A DNA stretch of 64,000 nucleotides, taken from NCBI RefSeq assembly GCF_963169125.1, contig NC_084795.1:189198214-189262213 (forward strand), written 5' to 3'. A model generated the notes under the pieces. That model had not been told where the DNA came from, did not search any database, and saw only the letters and a program-made list of their open reading frames with translations. Source of the DNA: Humulus lupulus. Lineage: Eukaryota; Streptophyta; Magnoliopsida; Rosales; Cannabaceae. The translations under genes and the position numbers were made by a program. This document shows, in pieces, positions 33,440 through 48,070 of the stretch (positions are counted from its first letter, which is position 1; every line of letters starts with the position of its first letter).

Positions 33440-36219
33440 GTTATTACTGATTGTTCAATAATGATACATTCTGTGATCAAGTCTGTATATTCAAAAGACA
33501 CATTCCAGATGATTGTTTGTATTTTTTTCTCTTATAATTCATTTAATTTTATTTATTTCATTTAATTTCAATTCCAAAAATGCTTCTATAAATGATAAAA
33601 AATGAAGAATTTTTACATTTTTATCGTGATTTGGGAGAAATCCTCGGATAATTGATGATATAGTATCTGAACTAGACAAAAGTTGCTATAGATTTCAGGA
33701 TTGTATCTAATTCTTTGAATATATTTTTTTTTCTTGGAATCTTAATAGTTGATGAATGTTGTAGGCTGGAAGTGAAAATTTCAGGATTGAAATGAAGTTC
33801 TTTTGGGAGGAAATTGGTGATCTCTGTTTTTGGGAATGATCGGAATAGTAATTCTGACTATGTCCCTGTTTGTTTATCGTGTTTTGCTTTTAATTTCCAA
33901 CTCCTTTATTTTGTTAGTTGCTCAGTTCTTTCCCATAAATTCTTAACTTTTTTTTTTTTTTTTAAATTGTCATAAAATTTGAAAAAAAGTATAATCTCTA
34001 TATTTTTGCAAACTATAGGTGAAAAAGCCATAAAATTGAAGAAAAAAAAATCCCCATAAAAAAAAGAGAATTTTGGTATTTTTCTTAAAGTGTGATATAG
34101 TATTGTTTGAACCGTATTTATAAAATTTTAAATCACTTACTGCTTCGCGTTACAAAAGGTTCCAAACTGCATATTTTTGTACCGTGTTGTACGGTGTGGA
34201 TGGTTTGATAAACACTCCTAAATATAATCTTTAAAAATTATTTTATAAATATATAAAAATAAAAAACCGAGTTAGAAGAAGATTCAAATTATAATTATTT
34301 TTTTATTTATTTTATTTTTAATAAGATATTTTTTTTTTTCATTTTTTAAGTATCTCAAAATTATTATTAAAATACATTACATAATTAAAATAAAAAATAT
34401 TTTAGGGACATTTAAAATATTTAACAAAAATAAGCAATTCTTTTTATTATTTTTTAAAATAAAAAATACTTTTAAATAATTAATAATATAAAAGTTTTTT
34501 TTAGAATAGTATTTTAATAAAATACAAACAAATATAAAAATATCCGTAGCTGAAATACTTAAGTTGTAATTAAATACCAAAATTGTTATATATATTTTTA
34601 ATAACAATAATACCTTTCATCACCCATAACTTACATGGCAACATGTTATAACTCCAAAGCTAGTTCAATGAATTTAATTTTCTAAAAAAATCAAAATGGA
34701 ATATAATGAAAAATAAATTAAATGTTTTTTTGGGTCAAAAAATAAACAACTAAAATTAAATCAAACATAAAAACTAATTTAAAGTGAAAAATTAAATAGA
34801 ACCCAAACAAATAGAATAAGGCAAAGGACTATAAGAAGTACTGGACAACACATGACATTGAAGTGATAGGGCATGGAGGAAAGGGGGAGAAAGAGAATTC
34901 TGGGTCACTGGGGGAGAAAACAATATTTAGTAGAGATGAAACAATAAAGTTGCCATTGTGAGCTACCAAAATGTTGAGAAATTAAAATTTTACATGTTAT
35001 TTTTGCAATAATTAATCTCTGGCCTATCTCAAAATGTTATTTTTAATCTTTTTTTTTTCATCATCTGGCCCCTAAAACATAAGCATGGTTCCATCCCTGA
35101 TACAAGACATGCATTAAGCATCGAGTAGGTGGTGTTAAAAATGAGTTTCTTGTTTTTATTAATTATTGGGTATGTTGTGAAGCTTCTTAACTTCTTCTTG
35201 GAGGTTCTTTTAATGATGATGGTGAAGTGGGTATTTTCAATGGTCTCCGATGAGCACCCAAGCAAAGATAGTTATCTTATAGTTATCAAGGAAAATACAC
35301 TCGAGATTGAACTTTCTTCCATAAAAAAAAATGGAGTTTAGACAGGGCAACAAGAAATTATTGGTTGTTCTATGTGAAATGAATGTGGATATGGAGAGCA
35401 CGAATTTGTTGAAACTATCCTGAAAGTAGGGAAGGTTGAAAGATGAAGATGAAATGGAATTGAAGAAAACATGTTAAAGTTGGGTGTGGGTTATAGGTTG
35501 TTTTGTTAATATGGTTGAGGAATAATATTTAGGTTGTGAGTTGAATCTGTGTTGAGATGTAACTGAACACAGATTGAGTACTCTGTAATTGGCTTTTGTT
35601 TGACTGGAATGGGATCAATTTTTGTTAGTGTTTCTCATAATATCTGGAATGACTGATCCTGTAAAAACTAAAATTGTACAAAATCTGTATGATTGAAAAT
35701 GTAAGAACTAAAATTCCATCAAATTTCGGTGAGCAAATGAGAGATAAAATGTACATTTCAGACCAAAGCAGTTGAACTATTGCATTATTTCTATGAAATA
35801 CAAACCATCGCAAAGTGGGTGACTTTATGAAAGGAATCATTTGTGGGGGGCCTTAAAAAATATTTGTGAATTATTAATCTAGCCAAATTAAAAAGAAAAA
35901 AAAACAGCAAGAAAGAAAATCCCCACACATGTCTACTTCCCTATAACTACTAGTTGCAACTCAGTTAAAAATCATTTTCCTCGTTATTTTAAAGTTGATG
36001 AGAGCTATGCGCATAAAGGAAACAGAAGCAGGGTTGGTGTATAACGTTATCAAATCGGCATGGAAAAAAAGAAAAATTCTTCATAACGTAAACTGGTTAC
36101 TACAAAATTATAGCTCTGCCAGAAATATGAAAAATACATTAAAAAAAAGTCGATTATAAAATAAAATCAAACAAAAACCACTCACAAAATTACCCTAGAG
36201 TTATAACTGAAACATTCAC
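33440..36219. other. AT-rich intergenic DNA, no gene recognised
   Basis: Apart from poly-T/poly-A runs (for example 33948-33963 and around 34320-34340), I see no coding frame with recognisable domains, no RNA gene and no transposon ends. Short frames at 34377-34607 and 35129-35341 are low-complexity. The part from about 36100 down to the RPL6 stop is probably its 3' UTR and downstream flank. Confidence 0.5.
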
Positions 36220-38310
<2,091 letters not shown>

Positions 38311-38399
38311 TGGAGCTAAATTTTTTCCCTTCTCGGCTTCTTCAGTTGGAGAGGCAAGGTATGGTGAAGAGTTAGGAGGTGGCTCAGGCTGCGCACAAG

Positions 38400-38523
38400 A
38401 AACCCTAACTGCTCTTATAATTCTCGTCCAAGGGTTTCTGCTTTTGTAAATAATGGGCCTTATTCCGAATTTGGCCACCGTTCAGAACTTGGGCCTTGAA
38501 CTGAAAAACCAAACTGCGGCCCA
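38400..38523 (-). promoter_or_regulatory. RPL6 promoter: telobox and site II motifs
   Basis: About 90 bp upstream of the ATG is a telobox (AAACCCTAA on the plus strand, 38400-38408). Further upstream are three TGGGCC/GGCCCA site II motifs (38454-38460, 38490-38496, 38518-38523). In plants, teloboxes together with TCP-bound site II elements are characteristic of ribosomal protein gene promoters and couple them to cell growth. The order and spacing here fit that pattern. Confidence 0.75.
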
Positions 38524-38964
38524 TTAGTACACATTTGGAAGCAAATCAGGTTGTACACGTTTTTAAAGAGAACTTTAGATAAATATTGGGAAAATAAAAT
38601 ATATTTTCTATTAGTAAAAAAGTAATTCAACAAATATGCTAACAAACCGTGGAAAAAAAATTAAATATGGAATTTCCATAAAGTAAGAAACTCGATTACC
38701 ATAAAAAGCTTTAAAAATTCATGCAAAACTGTCGTATCTCAAATCGATTACCCATAGCCCATCAAGAAGCGCATAGCAAATCAAGAAGATTCAACCTAGA
38801 ATTTCTGACCATCGCATACACCATCACCAACTTATCTGATTGTCTTCTCCAGCAACAACCACTCATTTTTTAATCATTCTCCTCTGGCAACAAAATTTTG
38901 ATCAACTTCTCTGGTTGATCTCTTCTGCATCTGAAACAAGTAACCTGAAAGTTAAAGAAACATT
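38524..38964. other. Intergenic DNA, no gene seen
   Basis: Between the RPL6 promoter and the Tat2 duplication there is no recognisable frame or repeat. The sequence continues at 52829 on the other side of Tat2. Confidence 0.5.
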
Positions 38965-38969
38965 CACAT

Positions 38970-39571
38970 TATTATCCAAAAAACTGGTATTGATGACGTG
39001 ACAAGTGATCCCTGGACACGTGGCTGACATCTGGAGGAACTCTACTAGTGTATCGACCAGAAGGTACATTACAGGCACATTACAGGCAGTAGGCGGCCCA
39101 GTCTTCCCTGCGACCAGTCTGGTCGATGGTTCCGCATGCGGCATGATGTTCCAATAAAGATCTTTGTAAATTCCGAAATTAACTCACACAATCTCCTGAG
39201 TATCCGATTATTCAGGAGAGAATATCTGTAACAATCTCATGTAATCCCCCTTGAGCCTATAAATAGAGAAAGATAGCTCAGGGAAGGGACTTTTGGCTTT
39301 CGAATTATTTGATACTAGAGTAATTCTATCTAAGATATTGTATTGTTCTTCAGAGGTCAGTGAAACTCATTGAACCCTAGTTCTTTGATCACTCCTTTGA
39401 TTCTCACATCAATAACAATCTAAGTGGACGTAGGTTATTACCAGATCCTGGGGTCGAACCACTATAAAACATCGTGTTCTTATTATTTTTGTCATTCGAT
39501 TCTTTTCAACGCATTCATTCACATCAAGCATATTCCGACTTCGTGTCAGTTGACCAAAACCTGGGTCAACA
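38970..39571 (+). mobile_element. Tat2 5' LTR
   Basis: 602 bp, starting TATTATCC (a G-to-A change of the canonical TGTTATCC of the 3' copy) and ending GGGTCAACA. It has an extra ACATTACAGGC copy near 39066-39088 that is absent from the 3' LTR. The TATA box is at 39258-39265. Confidence 0.93.
39258..39265 (+). promoter_or_regulatory. Tat2 5' LTR TATA box
   Basis: TATAAATA within GAGCCTATAAATAGAG, upstream of the putative R region. The same motif is at 52510-52517 in the 3' LTR. Confidence 0.65.
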
Positions 39572-39574
39572 TTC

Positions 39575-39592
39575 TGGTGCTTTCATTGAGAG
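39575..39592 (+). other. Tat2 primer-binding site
   Basis: TGGTGCTTTCATTGAGAG starts 3 nt after the LTR end and equals the site in Tat1. It primes minus-strand synthesis from a tRNA that I do not assign. Confidence 0.75.
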
Positions 39593-39619
39593 CTTGATTT
39601 GTCACCGTTGAAAAAATCA

Positions 39620-42475
39620 ATGGCAAAAACTGCAAGGAAAACTGGACAGGTGGCCGCCGCTGCACCGTCAAACCCTCCTCCTCCTGCAAGCGTAGCTGAG
39701 GATGAACCACATTTGGACTTTGAGGAGGAAGAAATGGATGACGCGACGCTGAAAAGTACTCTAGGGGCGTTGCATGAAGAGCTGGCCAATCTGAGGGCCA
39801 GCCAAGAAAGTGCTACCAAAATCATGGCGCGGCAGCAGCAGGAGATTGAATGGCAGCGCGCGGAGTTAAGCGAAAGGCAGGCGGAGATGGACCGCCGCCA
39901 GAGCGAAGCCATGGCAGCCCTCGAGGCAGCCTTACAATTGGCTAGGAATCAGGCTACACCTGCCTCGCAGCCTGAACATCCTACAAATGGACCACCCCAA
40001 AGGGGTCCTAATCCTAGCCCACCAATCCAGCCCTCGAGTCCACAAAGGCCCGAGCAGCCTCAGGTGCCCCATGACGATGTCCTGCTGGACCCTAAGGCAC
40101 AGCCTCCATCCCAGGCTGGTCGCGGCAATCCCTTGCACCAGAGGCATAATAGGACCGAGCATCAACCTCGCAGTCCTAGACGCCATAGGGGTGATGAGCC
40201 AAACCTTCCGAACAGAGGTCAGTATCCTCCTGGTAACAGGAGGAACTCAGAGTTAGGCTCTGCGGTCCGGGGTCCCCCACGGCATGATAATGCACGGGGA
40301 CACAACGACCAGCGCAGGCCACCCTCTAACGCTCGAGACGTTTCAGCCAGAGATGGAAATCGAGGGAACAGTCGATCCCACCATAGCCAATCAAGGTTCA
40401 GAGATGGCCATGGGTATAATGAGGCCGACTCAGGCAAGGGAAATGCTGGTCGGAGGAATGAAGAGAGAGGTAGAGGCGGGAGCCAGATACCTCAAGATGA
40501 CCAACCCAATAAATGGGATGCTGGGGGGCAGCCCAGGCAAAATAATGTCTTCAACCGGCTCGGGGGTAGCGAGCAGCGGAGAAGAGACGAGGATTTGCGA
40601 GACGTACTCAACGATCGCCGCGAGCGGCATGGCGAGAACGTCCCCCCAACAACAGAGGCTACAGTGATCCCTGTTGCTGTACAGGCCCAGATAGATGCCC
40701 TCAACCAGGCAGTGCAACAGCTGGTCGGGGGAAGGACATCTTATATCGACCACGATAGGAGGAAAGGAACTTCTTTCGTCCAGAGGATAGCTATGGCAGA
40801 AACTCCAAGCAAGTTCAAAATGCCTACGCTTCCAAACTTTGATGGGTACGGAGACCCAGTATCTCATGTCAATAAGTTTGAGATACAAATGGACATTCAG
40901 AAAGTGTCCGAAGACGCTCGGTGCAGGATCTTCCCTGCAACACTTTCTGAGGCCGCGCAGGAGTGGTTTTTTAAGTTCCCTCCTGCAAGCATAGTTTCTT
41001 GGGAGATGTTCGTAAGGGAGTTCTACGAACAGTTCTATGCAAGGCGTGTGCATCCGACCGAAGCAAACCAGCTGGTTGAAATTCGCCAGCAGGATGGAGA
41101 GTCGCTGAAGGATTACATCCATCGTTTTATGCGAGCAGCAGCTAGAGCAAAAACAGTGGGGGACGAAGGCAAAATGATGGCCATAATCGCAGGAGTTAAG
41201 CGTCGCTCCCCCCTCTGGAAGAGCCTCCGCAAGGAAGGAGTTAGAACTACCCAGGAATTCTTGGACCGGGCTGATCGTTACATCAAGCTCGAAGATGCCA
41301 TTGCCGACGATGGAAAGCCCTCAGGCAAGGATAAGAAGGCTGCCGAGCCCGCCAAAGCCGCCAATGGGTCTAAACCTAACGGCAACGGCAAAGGCAACGG
41401 GAACGGCAACGGCAATGGCAAGAATGGTGGAAAACGACCACACAATGAGCCTTCCACCTCCGACAATAAACGAGCCAAGGGTAACCGTTACAAACCTCGG
41501 TTCACTAACTACACTGCCCTCGTTGAGTCTCAGGGAGAGGTTTATCAGGCCACAAGTTTTAGTGTGCCTTATAAAAAACCTGGCCCCTTTCGAAAGGATA
41601 TTTCGAAGAGAGACACCACCAAGTTCTGTCGTTATCATAACGACTACGGACATGACACCAACGAATGCAACCAGCTGAAAGACGAAATCGAGTTCCTTAT
41701 TAGACAAGGACACTTGAGAAGATACGTACGGGCCTTGGGAAATTCCCAACGAGAAGCTCCGGGTAGCAACGAGCAGGCGCCCACACGCCAACGCTCGCCA
41801 CCCTTACAGCCTGCCCCCGTGACTGGCACATTATTGACCATTTGTGGAGGCCTGCACCTCGCGGGAAATAGCGGAAAGGCCAGGGAACGATATGCTCGGA
41901 CCTTGCGCCACGACCAGGACATCGAGATGATGACTGTGGAGGACCGCGCGCCAAAAAAGGCTCGATCAGAGGAAGGCGAAATAACCTTCTCCGATAACGA
42001 TGCCCAACACGTCCGGTTCCCACATTCTGATCCGCTGGTCGTGGATATCCAGATGGCTAACATGATAGTCAAAAGAGTGTTGGTCGACATAGGAAGTTCA
42101 GTGAATATCCTGTATAAGTCTTCGCTGGAACGCATGAAGTTGTCCGTTAAGGACCTGGAGCCTTGCAACCAAACGATATACGGCTTCTCTGGAGAAGGAC
42201 TCACCCCCGCCGGATTGATCAGACTACCAGTGACGACAGGTACAGCGCCTGCTACCAGGACATTACTCGCTACTTTTGTGGTAGTCGATTGTCCTTCGGC
42301 GTACAATGCCGTCATTGGGAGGCCTATATTGGTTGATCTACGGGCCGTCATCTCAATGTGGCACTTATCCATGAAGTTCCCAACGGACGCAGGGGTAGGA
42401 CGCGTGTTGGGGAACCAGAGGGAAGCCAGGGAGTGCTATAACGCCTCAGTCACGAAGGTGAAAAAGGGAATGTAA
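39620..42475 (+). pseudogene. gag: Tat2 gag-protease
   Basis: The first ATG of the open frame is at 39620. The product has a coiled, Q/E-rich stretch (about codons 45-100), a long P/R/N-rich region, the Retrotrans_gag capsid core (about 40810-41270: FPATLSEAAQEWFFKFP, WEMFVREFYEQFY), an NGNGKGNGNGNG run near 41380, a CRYHNDYGHDTNEC zinc-knuckle-like segment (about 41625) and an aspartic protease (42060-42400). The protease motif reads DIGSS (about 42087) where DTGSS is expected, so catalysis is doubtful. The frame ends a few bases inside the inserted solo LTR and would otherwise pass straight into pol. Long antisense frames here are shadows of high GC. Confidence 0.92.
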
Positions 42476-44676
42476 CACCCCAAGTTGCTAATAAGGTTTA
42501 AGACCTTGTTTAAGCATGCCTGGAGGGCAAGAAGTAAATTGACATGATATTATATGAATTTGATTGAATATGTGATTAGAATGCATGATTAGGTTGTATA
42601 CAGATGCATGTGAGCCGCGTTTGTATGTTAGGGGTAAACTGGTAATTTTAGCCCGTTGAGGGCATAAATGTGATAATTGTATTATGTGATTTGTGCCATG
42701 TGAGTGTGGTGTTTTTATTGTGATGCACACGTCGAGATGGTCCTAGTGAGCTAATTAGTCTAAAAGTCACAACGGGATTTTGTACCCGGCTCGGGAGGAG
42801 CCTAGGGGTACTTTAGGAATTTTGTAAGTTGAATTGAGAACTAAAGGTTATAGTTATTGGCGATTGAGTAACCTGTGTAACCGTTTGTAACTGCTTTGAG
42901 TAACAAGTTTTAGATGGAAAATGGTAGAATTGAAATAGAAGTGAAAGGACAAGAGTGCCCTTGAAGGTTTAGTTAGGAAGGATTATTAGGAAGGGGTAAA
43001 ATGGTCTTTTGGCAAGGGATTTAGACAATTTTCAGCTGGGTTTTTGGGGTACACGGTTTGGGCATTGGGTCATTTGATGGTTTTGATAAAAATTGAAGAG
43101 AAGAAAAACTAGAAGAAAGAAAAAGCTAGGGCAAGAAGAAGAAAAAGAAGAAGAAGTGTAGAAGGGGCTGAAGTGGGAGTTTAGGAGGAGATCAAGGAAG
43201 CTTTTGGGTGAATTCTCCACTTGAGGTAAGGATTTTATGCACATTTAAGTTTGGTTTTTGTTTTGATTTGAGAAATCTAAAGCATGAATTAAGCATTTTA
43301 AAGTTTGGTTTGAGTTTGCTGAAATTAGAAATCAAAGGGTGGATTTTGGGTGTGATGGTGTTTTGATCTTGATTCTAGTGTCTATAGGTTGTTAGATGGT
43401 TCATATGAAGTTTTAAATTGATCTTGGGGTTTAGGTATTTGTTTGGGATGATTTGGGGAGGTTGTAGCTCGGGAAAAACGCAAGAGAAAACCCAGAAATC
43501 TGGGTTCGCGAAGGAGCGCCGCGGCCCTGTTCTTGGGTGCCGCGGCGCGAGGATGCTTCAGGATGTGGCCTAGCCGCTGGGCGCCGCGGCCCTTGAGGGG
43601 AGTGTTGTGGCCCTAGACCATTTTTGCAGCCAAAAATTTGGGTTTTTAGGGCTTTTGCCCGGGGACGCGGGGGATGGTTCCAATGTATTGTTTTAAGGAA
43701 TTAGAGGTCCCGAGAGTACGGGATTGGTCCCGGGAAGTGGTTTTGGGTTTGGTTAGTATTAAAAGTGTTTTATGTGTGTTGTAACTAGGATTTCGGAAAG
43801 GCTCGTGCTAGAGGACCGTGCTTGTGACCTTGGTGCATCAGGAAAGCTCGGGATACAGGTAAGAAAACTGTAGCACTCGAGAACAGGGCATGGGCCCATA
43901 GTGTTATTGCAAGGCATGGCCCTAGATTGTATTATGTGCTAATGTATAACCTTAAATGAATTATCATATGATTGAAAGATTATTTCAAGATGTACTATAT
44001 GTGTGATTATAATGAAATGAACGGCTAAGGCCGAGAGCGGCGAAGGCTGAGAATGGCCGTGGGGCCGGAAGTAACACCTAGCACATGGGATGCTTATAGT
44101 CAGGGTGGGACCCAATGGATACATGAGTTATCCTTACGGTAAGGACCGAGACCCTAGGCTTGGGTTAGGCCTCTGGGGCGACATGGCCGTGTTTGTTCAG
44201 TCTGATGGTTTTCCTGTTTATCAATGGATTATATGCTGGTATAATATATGCATATGTTATGTACTATTTGAGTTTTCTTGCTGGGCTTCGGCTCACGGGT
44301 GCTCTGTGTTGCAGGTAAAAGCAAGGGGTCAGTCAACCAGCCATGAGTATGGAGAGCGTGGGGGCGGCGCGTACATGTTCGGCCTGCCCGACTGCTTTGG
44401 TTGGGGGCATTTTGAATATGGCTGTATTAACTTGTTCTTTTGATAGTCAATCAAGTGTAAATCTATTTTTGAGTTGTAAATACTTTGTAAACCTTATTTT
44501 TGGGATCCCAGATGTTGATACTTAAAGTTTTTAATGAAACTAAATATTTTCAAAGATTACAGCCTTAACTTCCGGTTAGTCACACTTTGGTCTTTGAAAA
44601 CCTCGTAGAGTCAGTTAGTTGCACAGTCGTGTTTTAAACTCACTTAGTAACGGCTCTAAGGTAGTAGGGTGTTACA
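42471..44676 (+). mobile_element. Solo Tekay LTR in Tat2, TSD GGGAA
   Basis: A 2206-bp unit TGTAACACCCC...GGTGTTACA between perfect GGGAA copies (42466-42470, 44677-44681). It interrupts Tat2 between protease and RT, so it is younger than Tat2. Donor-like words CAG|GTAAGA (43858/43859) and CAG|GTAAAA (about 44314) keep the positions seen at 29160-31422. Confidence 0.93.
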
Positions 44677-44681
44677 GGGAA

Positions 44682-47600
44682 CGCCAAAGAGCACTACCTC
44701 AGATAGGTTGCAGATGGCGGTTGATACACAAGCCCAATCCGGTGATGAAGTCACCAAATAGGGTGTTGCCCAAAGTGAGGATAGAGATTTAGATCCTCGC
44801 TTTGGGGATTTTGAAGAGAATGTTGGACCCGTTGAGGACCTGGAAGAGGTCCAACTCGACGAAAAAGACCCGACCAGAGTCGTAAAGGTCGGGAAAAACC
44901 TAGAATCAACCACGAAACACGCGCTGGTGGAATTTTTGCGGAAGAACCAGGAGGTTTTTGCCTGGTCGCACAAAGACATGGCTGGGATAGACCCTGCAGT
45001 TATTAGCCATGTCCTGAATATAGACAAGACTTTTCCACCTGTGCAACAAAAAAGAAGGCTGCTCGATAAGGATAGATCGAGAGCCTTGAAAGAAGAAGTT
45101 GAAAGATTAAAGGAGAATGGGTTCATCAGGGTGGCATTTTATCCATCGTGGGTCTCCAATCCAGTGCTGGTTCCCAAGCCTAATGACAAATGGAGAACCT
45201 GCGTGGATTTTACAGACCTCAATAAAGCCTGCCCAAAGGATTGCTTCCCACTCCCGAGAATCGACCAGCTAGTCGATGCTACTGCAGGACACGAGATCCT
45301 CTCATTCATGGATGCATATTCGGGCTACAACCAGATTAGCATGCATCCCCCTAACGAGGATCACACCAGCTTTCAGACCGATACTGACTTATACTGTTAT
45401 AAAGTAATGCCCTTCGGACTGAAAAACGCAGGTGCGACTTACCAACGGCTAGTCAACCACATGTTTAAGGAGCTGATCGGAGTAAACATGGAGGTATACG
45501 TGGACGACATGCTGGTAAAGTTTAAGAAGGTAGAAGGACATGTGAAGGATTTACAAGAATGCTTTAATGTATTGAACGAATACCAGATGAAGCTAAATCC
45601 CCTCAAATGTTCCTTCGGAGTTGGATCAGGGAAGTTTTTGGGGTTCATTGTAAATTCAAGAGGAATTGAGGCCAACCCCGACAAAATAAAGGCCCTAATC
45701 GACATGAAATCGCCAGAAAGAATCAAAGATGTACAAAGTTTAACCGGGAGAATCGCAGCCCTAAGCAGATTTATTTCAAAGTCAATAGACAAGTGTGTCC
45801 CTTTTCTCAATCTGCTCAGGGGCAATAAGAAGTTTGAATGGACAGGAGACTGCGAGCAAGCTTTCCAGGCCTTGAAAGCACATATGGCACAGCCTCCCAT
45901 CTTATCAAAGCCAATCGAAGGAGAAACTTTGTTTATTTACCTAGCGATTACTGAAGTTGCTGCTAGCGCGGTACTAGTGCGAGAAGAAGAAGGCGTACAA
46001 AAAGCGGTCTACTATGTTAGCAAGAGACTGATCGGGGCAGAACTGAGATATCCACCAATTGAGAGGATAGCATACTGCTTAATCCTGACCTCTAGGAAGC
46101 TGCGCCCTTACTTTCAAGCCCATCCTATCACAGTTTTAACTGACCAGCCCCTTCGGCAAGTCCTCCAAAAACCAGAGGCAGCTGGACGGTTACTAAAATG
46201 GGCAGTTGAACTAGGGCAGTTCGATATAACTTATTCACTGCGAGCAGCAGTAAAAGGACAAGTCTTGGCCGATCTTATTGCAGAGTTCACCGAACTCCCA
46301 GACAGCGAACATAGCGAACAGCCTAGTGCGCCTGAGCCTCAAGAGAAAGCTCCTTCATGGAAGTTATTCACGGATGGGTCGTCCAACGAATCTCATGCAA
46401 TGGCAGGAGTGATATTGATAATGCCGGAAGGGCATCGATTTCACTGCGCCATTAGGTTCGACTTCACCGCGTCGAATAATGAAGCCGAATACGAAGCACT
46501 CCTCGCTGGACTGAGAATGGCAAAAGACATGAGTATAAAGACACTTGATATTTACAGTGACTCACAGCTGGTGGTGAATCAAGTTCTATGAGAATATCAA
46601 GCGCGAGGCTTAAAAATGGTGGCCTACTTGAATAAAACAAAAGACCTACTAGCCCAGTTCACGGAGTACACCCTTCAGCAATTACCGCGGGATCAAAATT
46701 CAAACGCAGACGCCTTAGCCAAACTCGCAAGCGCGAAGGATGCTAACACTTTGAACATTGTGCCAGTAGAAAGACTGAGTGAGCCAAGCATACAAGCAGT
46801 TGAGACCAATATAGAGATTCGAATGGAGGATACATGGATGGCACCTTCCTTGGAGTATCTGACGAACGGTGTGCTACCGACAGATAGAAACAAAGCCAGA
46901 ACTCTACAAAGGCAAACTGCTAGATACATACTGGTCGATGGTGTTATGAACCGAAGAGGATATTCAATGCCACTACTCAGATGCGTTACACTAGAAAAAG
47001 CTAAGGAACTCATGAAAGAGGTGCATGAAGGCTTCTGCGGGGATCACGCTGGGGGGCAGAGTTTGGCAAAGAAAATTCTAAGGCAAGGCTACTTCTGGCC
47101 AACTATGAACGAGGATTCAATGGAGTTTGTACGAAGATGCGATAAATGTCAAAGGTTTTCCAAGATTCCACGAGCAGCTCCAAACGAGTTAAAATAGATG
47201 CAAAGTCCATGGCCTTTTGCGGTATGGGGGATAGATTTGATTGGGTCCCTGCCCACAGGAAAGGGTGGAGTAAAATACACAGTTGTGGCAGTCGACTACT
47301 TCACCAAATGGGCCGAAGCTGAACCACTCGCTACCATAACGACCAAGAAAGTTCTTGACTTTGTCATCAAGAACATTGTTTGCCGGTATGGTTTGCCTCG
47401 AAAGATCGTTTCAGACAACGGAACCCAATTTGACAGCGACTTATTCACCGACTTCTGAGAAAGGCATGAAATTATTAAAAGCTTTTCTTCAGTTGCGCAT
47501 CCCCAAGAAAACGGGCAGGCCGAGGCCGTGAATAAAACTCTTAAAGATACCCTGAAGAAGAGGCTCGAAGACGCTAAAGGAGCATGGCCAGAGCAGCTGC

Positions 47601-48070
47601 CTGAAGTCCTTTGGTCGTATAGAACATCTCACCGAACAGCGACTGGTCATACCCCATTTTCCTTAGCTTACGGATATGAGGCTATGTTGCCTGTCGAGTT
47701 AGATCCCCCCTCACATCGACGCATAACATACAACCAGGACCAGAATAGCCAACTGATGATGGAGTCCCTAGACTCAATTGACGAGATTTGGGAGAAGGCC
47801 CAACTCCGAGTTGCTGCGTACCAGCAAAAAGTCGCCCGGTACTTTAACTCCAAAGTTAAAGAAAGAAAATTCAACGTCGGTGACTTGGTGCTACGACGAG
47901 TTTTCTTAAACACCCGCGACCCCACTGCTGGAGTACTCGGACCTAATTGGGAAGGACCTTACCAGATTGAAGAAGTCCTTCATCCGGGCACCTACAAACT
48001 TGCACGCCTAAACGGAGATCTTGTTCCACTTTATTGGAATGGAGAACACCTGCGCAAGTATTATCAGTGA
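44682..48070 (+). pseudogene. pol: Tat2 pol: RT, two RNase H domains, integrase
   Basis: Same frame as gag. RT (about 44980-45830) has NPVLVPKPNDKWRTCVDFTD, MPFGLKNAGATYQR and YVDDML (45498-45515). The first RNase H is at about 45900-46280 (YVSKRL, LTDQPL). The second, of the type found in Tat elements, is at about 46360-46720 (LFTDGSSN, SNNEAEYEALLAGL, YSDSQLVVNQ). The integrase zinc finger is at 47020-47160 (HEGFCGDH, CDKCQRF) and the core has D in GIDLIGSLP (about 47230), D in VSDNGTQF (about 47413) and E in NGQAEAVNK (about 47520). The C-terminal part ends at 48070. Stops: TAG 44759, TGA 46589, TAG 47195, TGA 47456; no frameshift is seen. Confidence 0.93.

Noticed and set aside
34377..34607. 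76-codon minus-strand frame
   Set aside because: Low-complexity I/F/N/K reading of AT-rich DNA, no support.
38400..38408. Telomere repeat
   Set aside because: Only a single AAACCCTAA, placed as a promoter telobox; no array.
39599..39619. Starting Tat2 gag at 39599
   Set aside because: The codon there is TTG; the first ATG is at 39620.
40430..41122. 230-codon antisense frame in Tat2 gag, and a 242-codon one at 41644-42372
   Set aside because: Shadows of the GC-rich gag frame with no splice signals or domain, unlike the antisense gene at 48764-51395.
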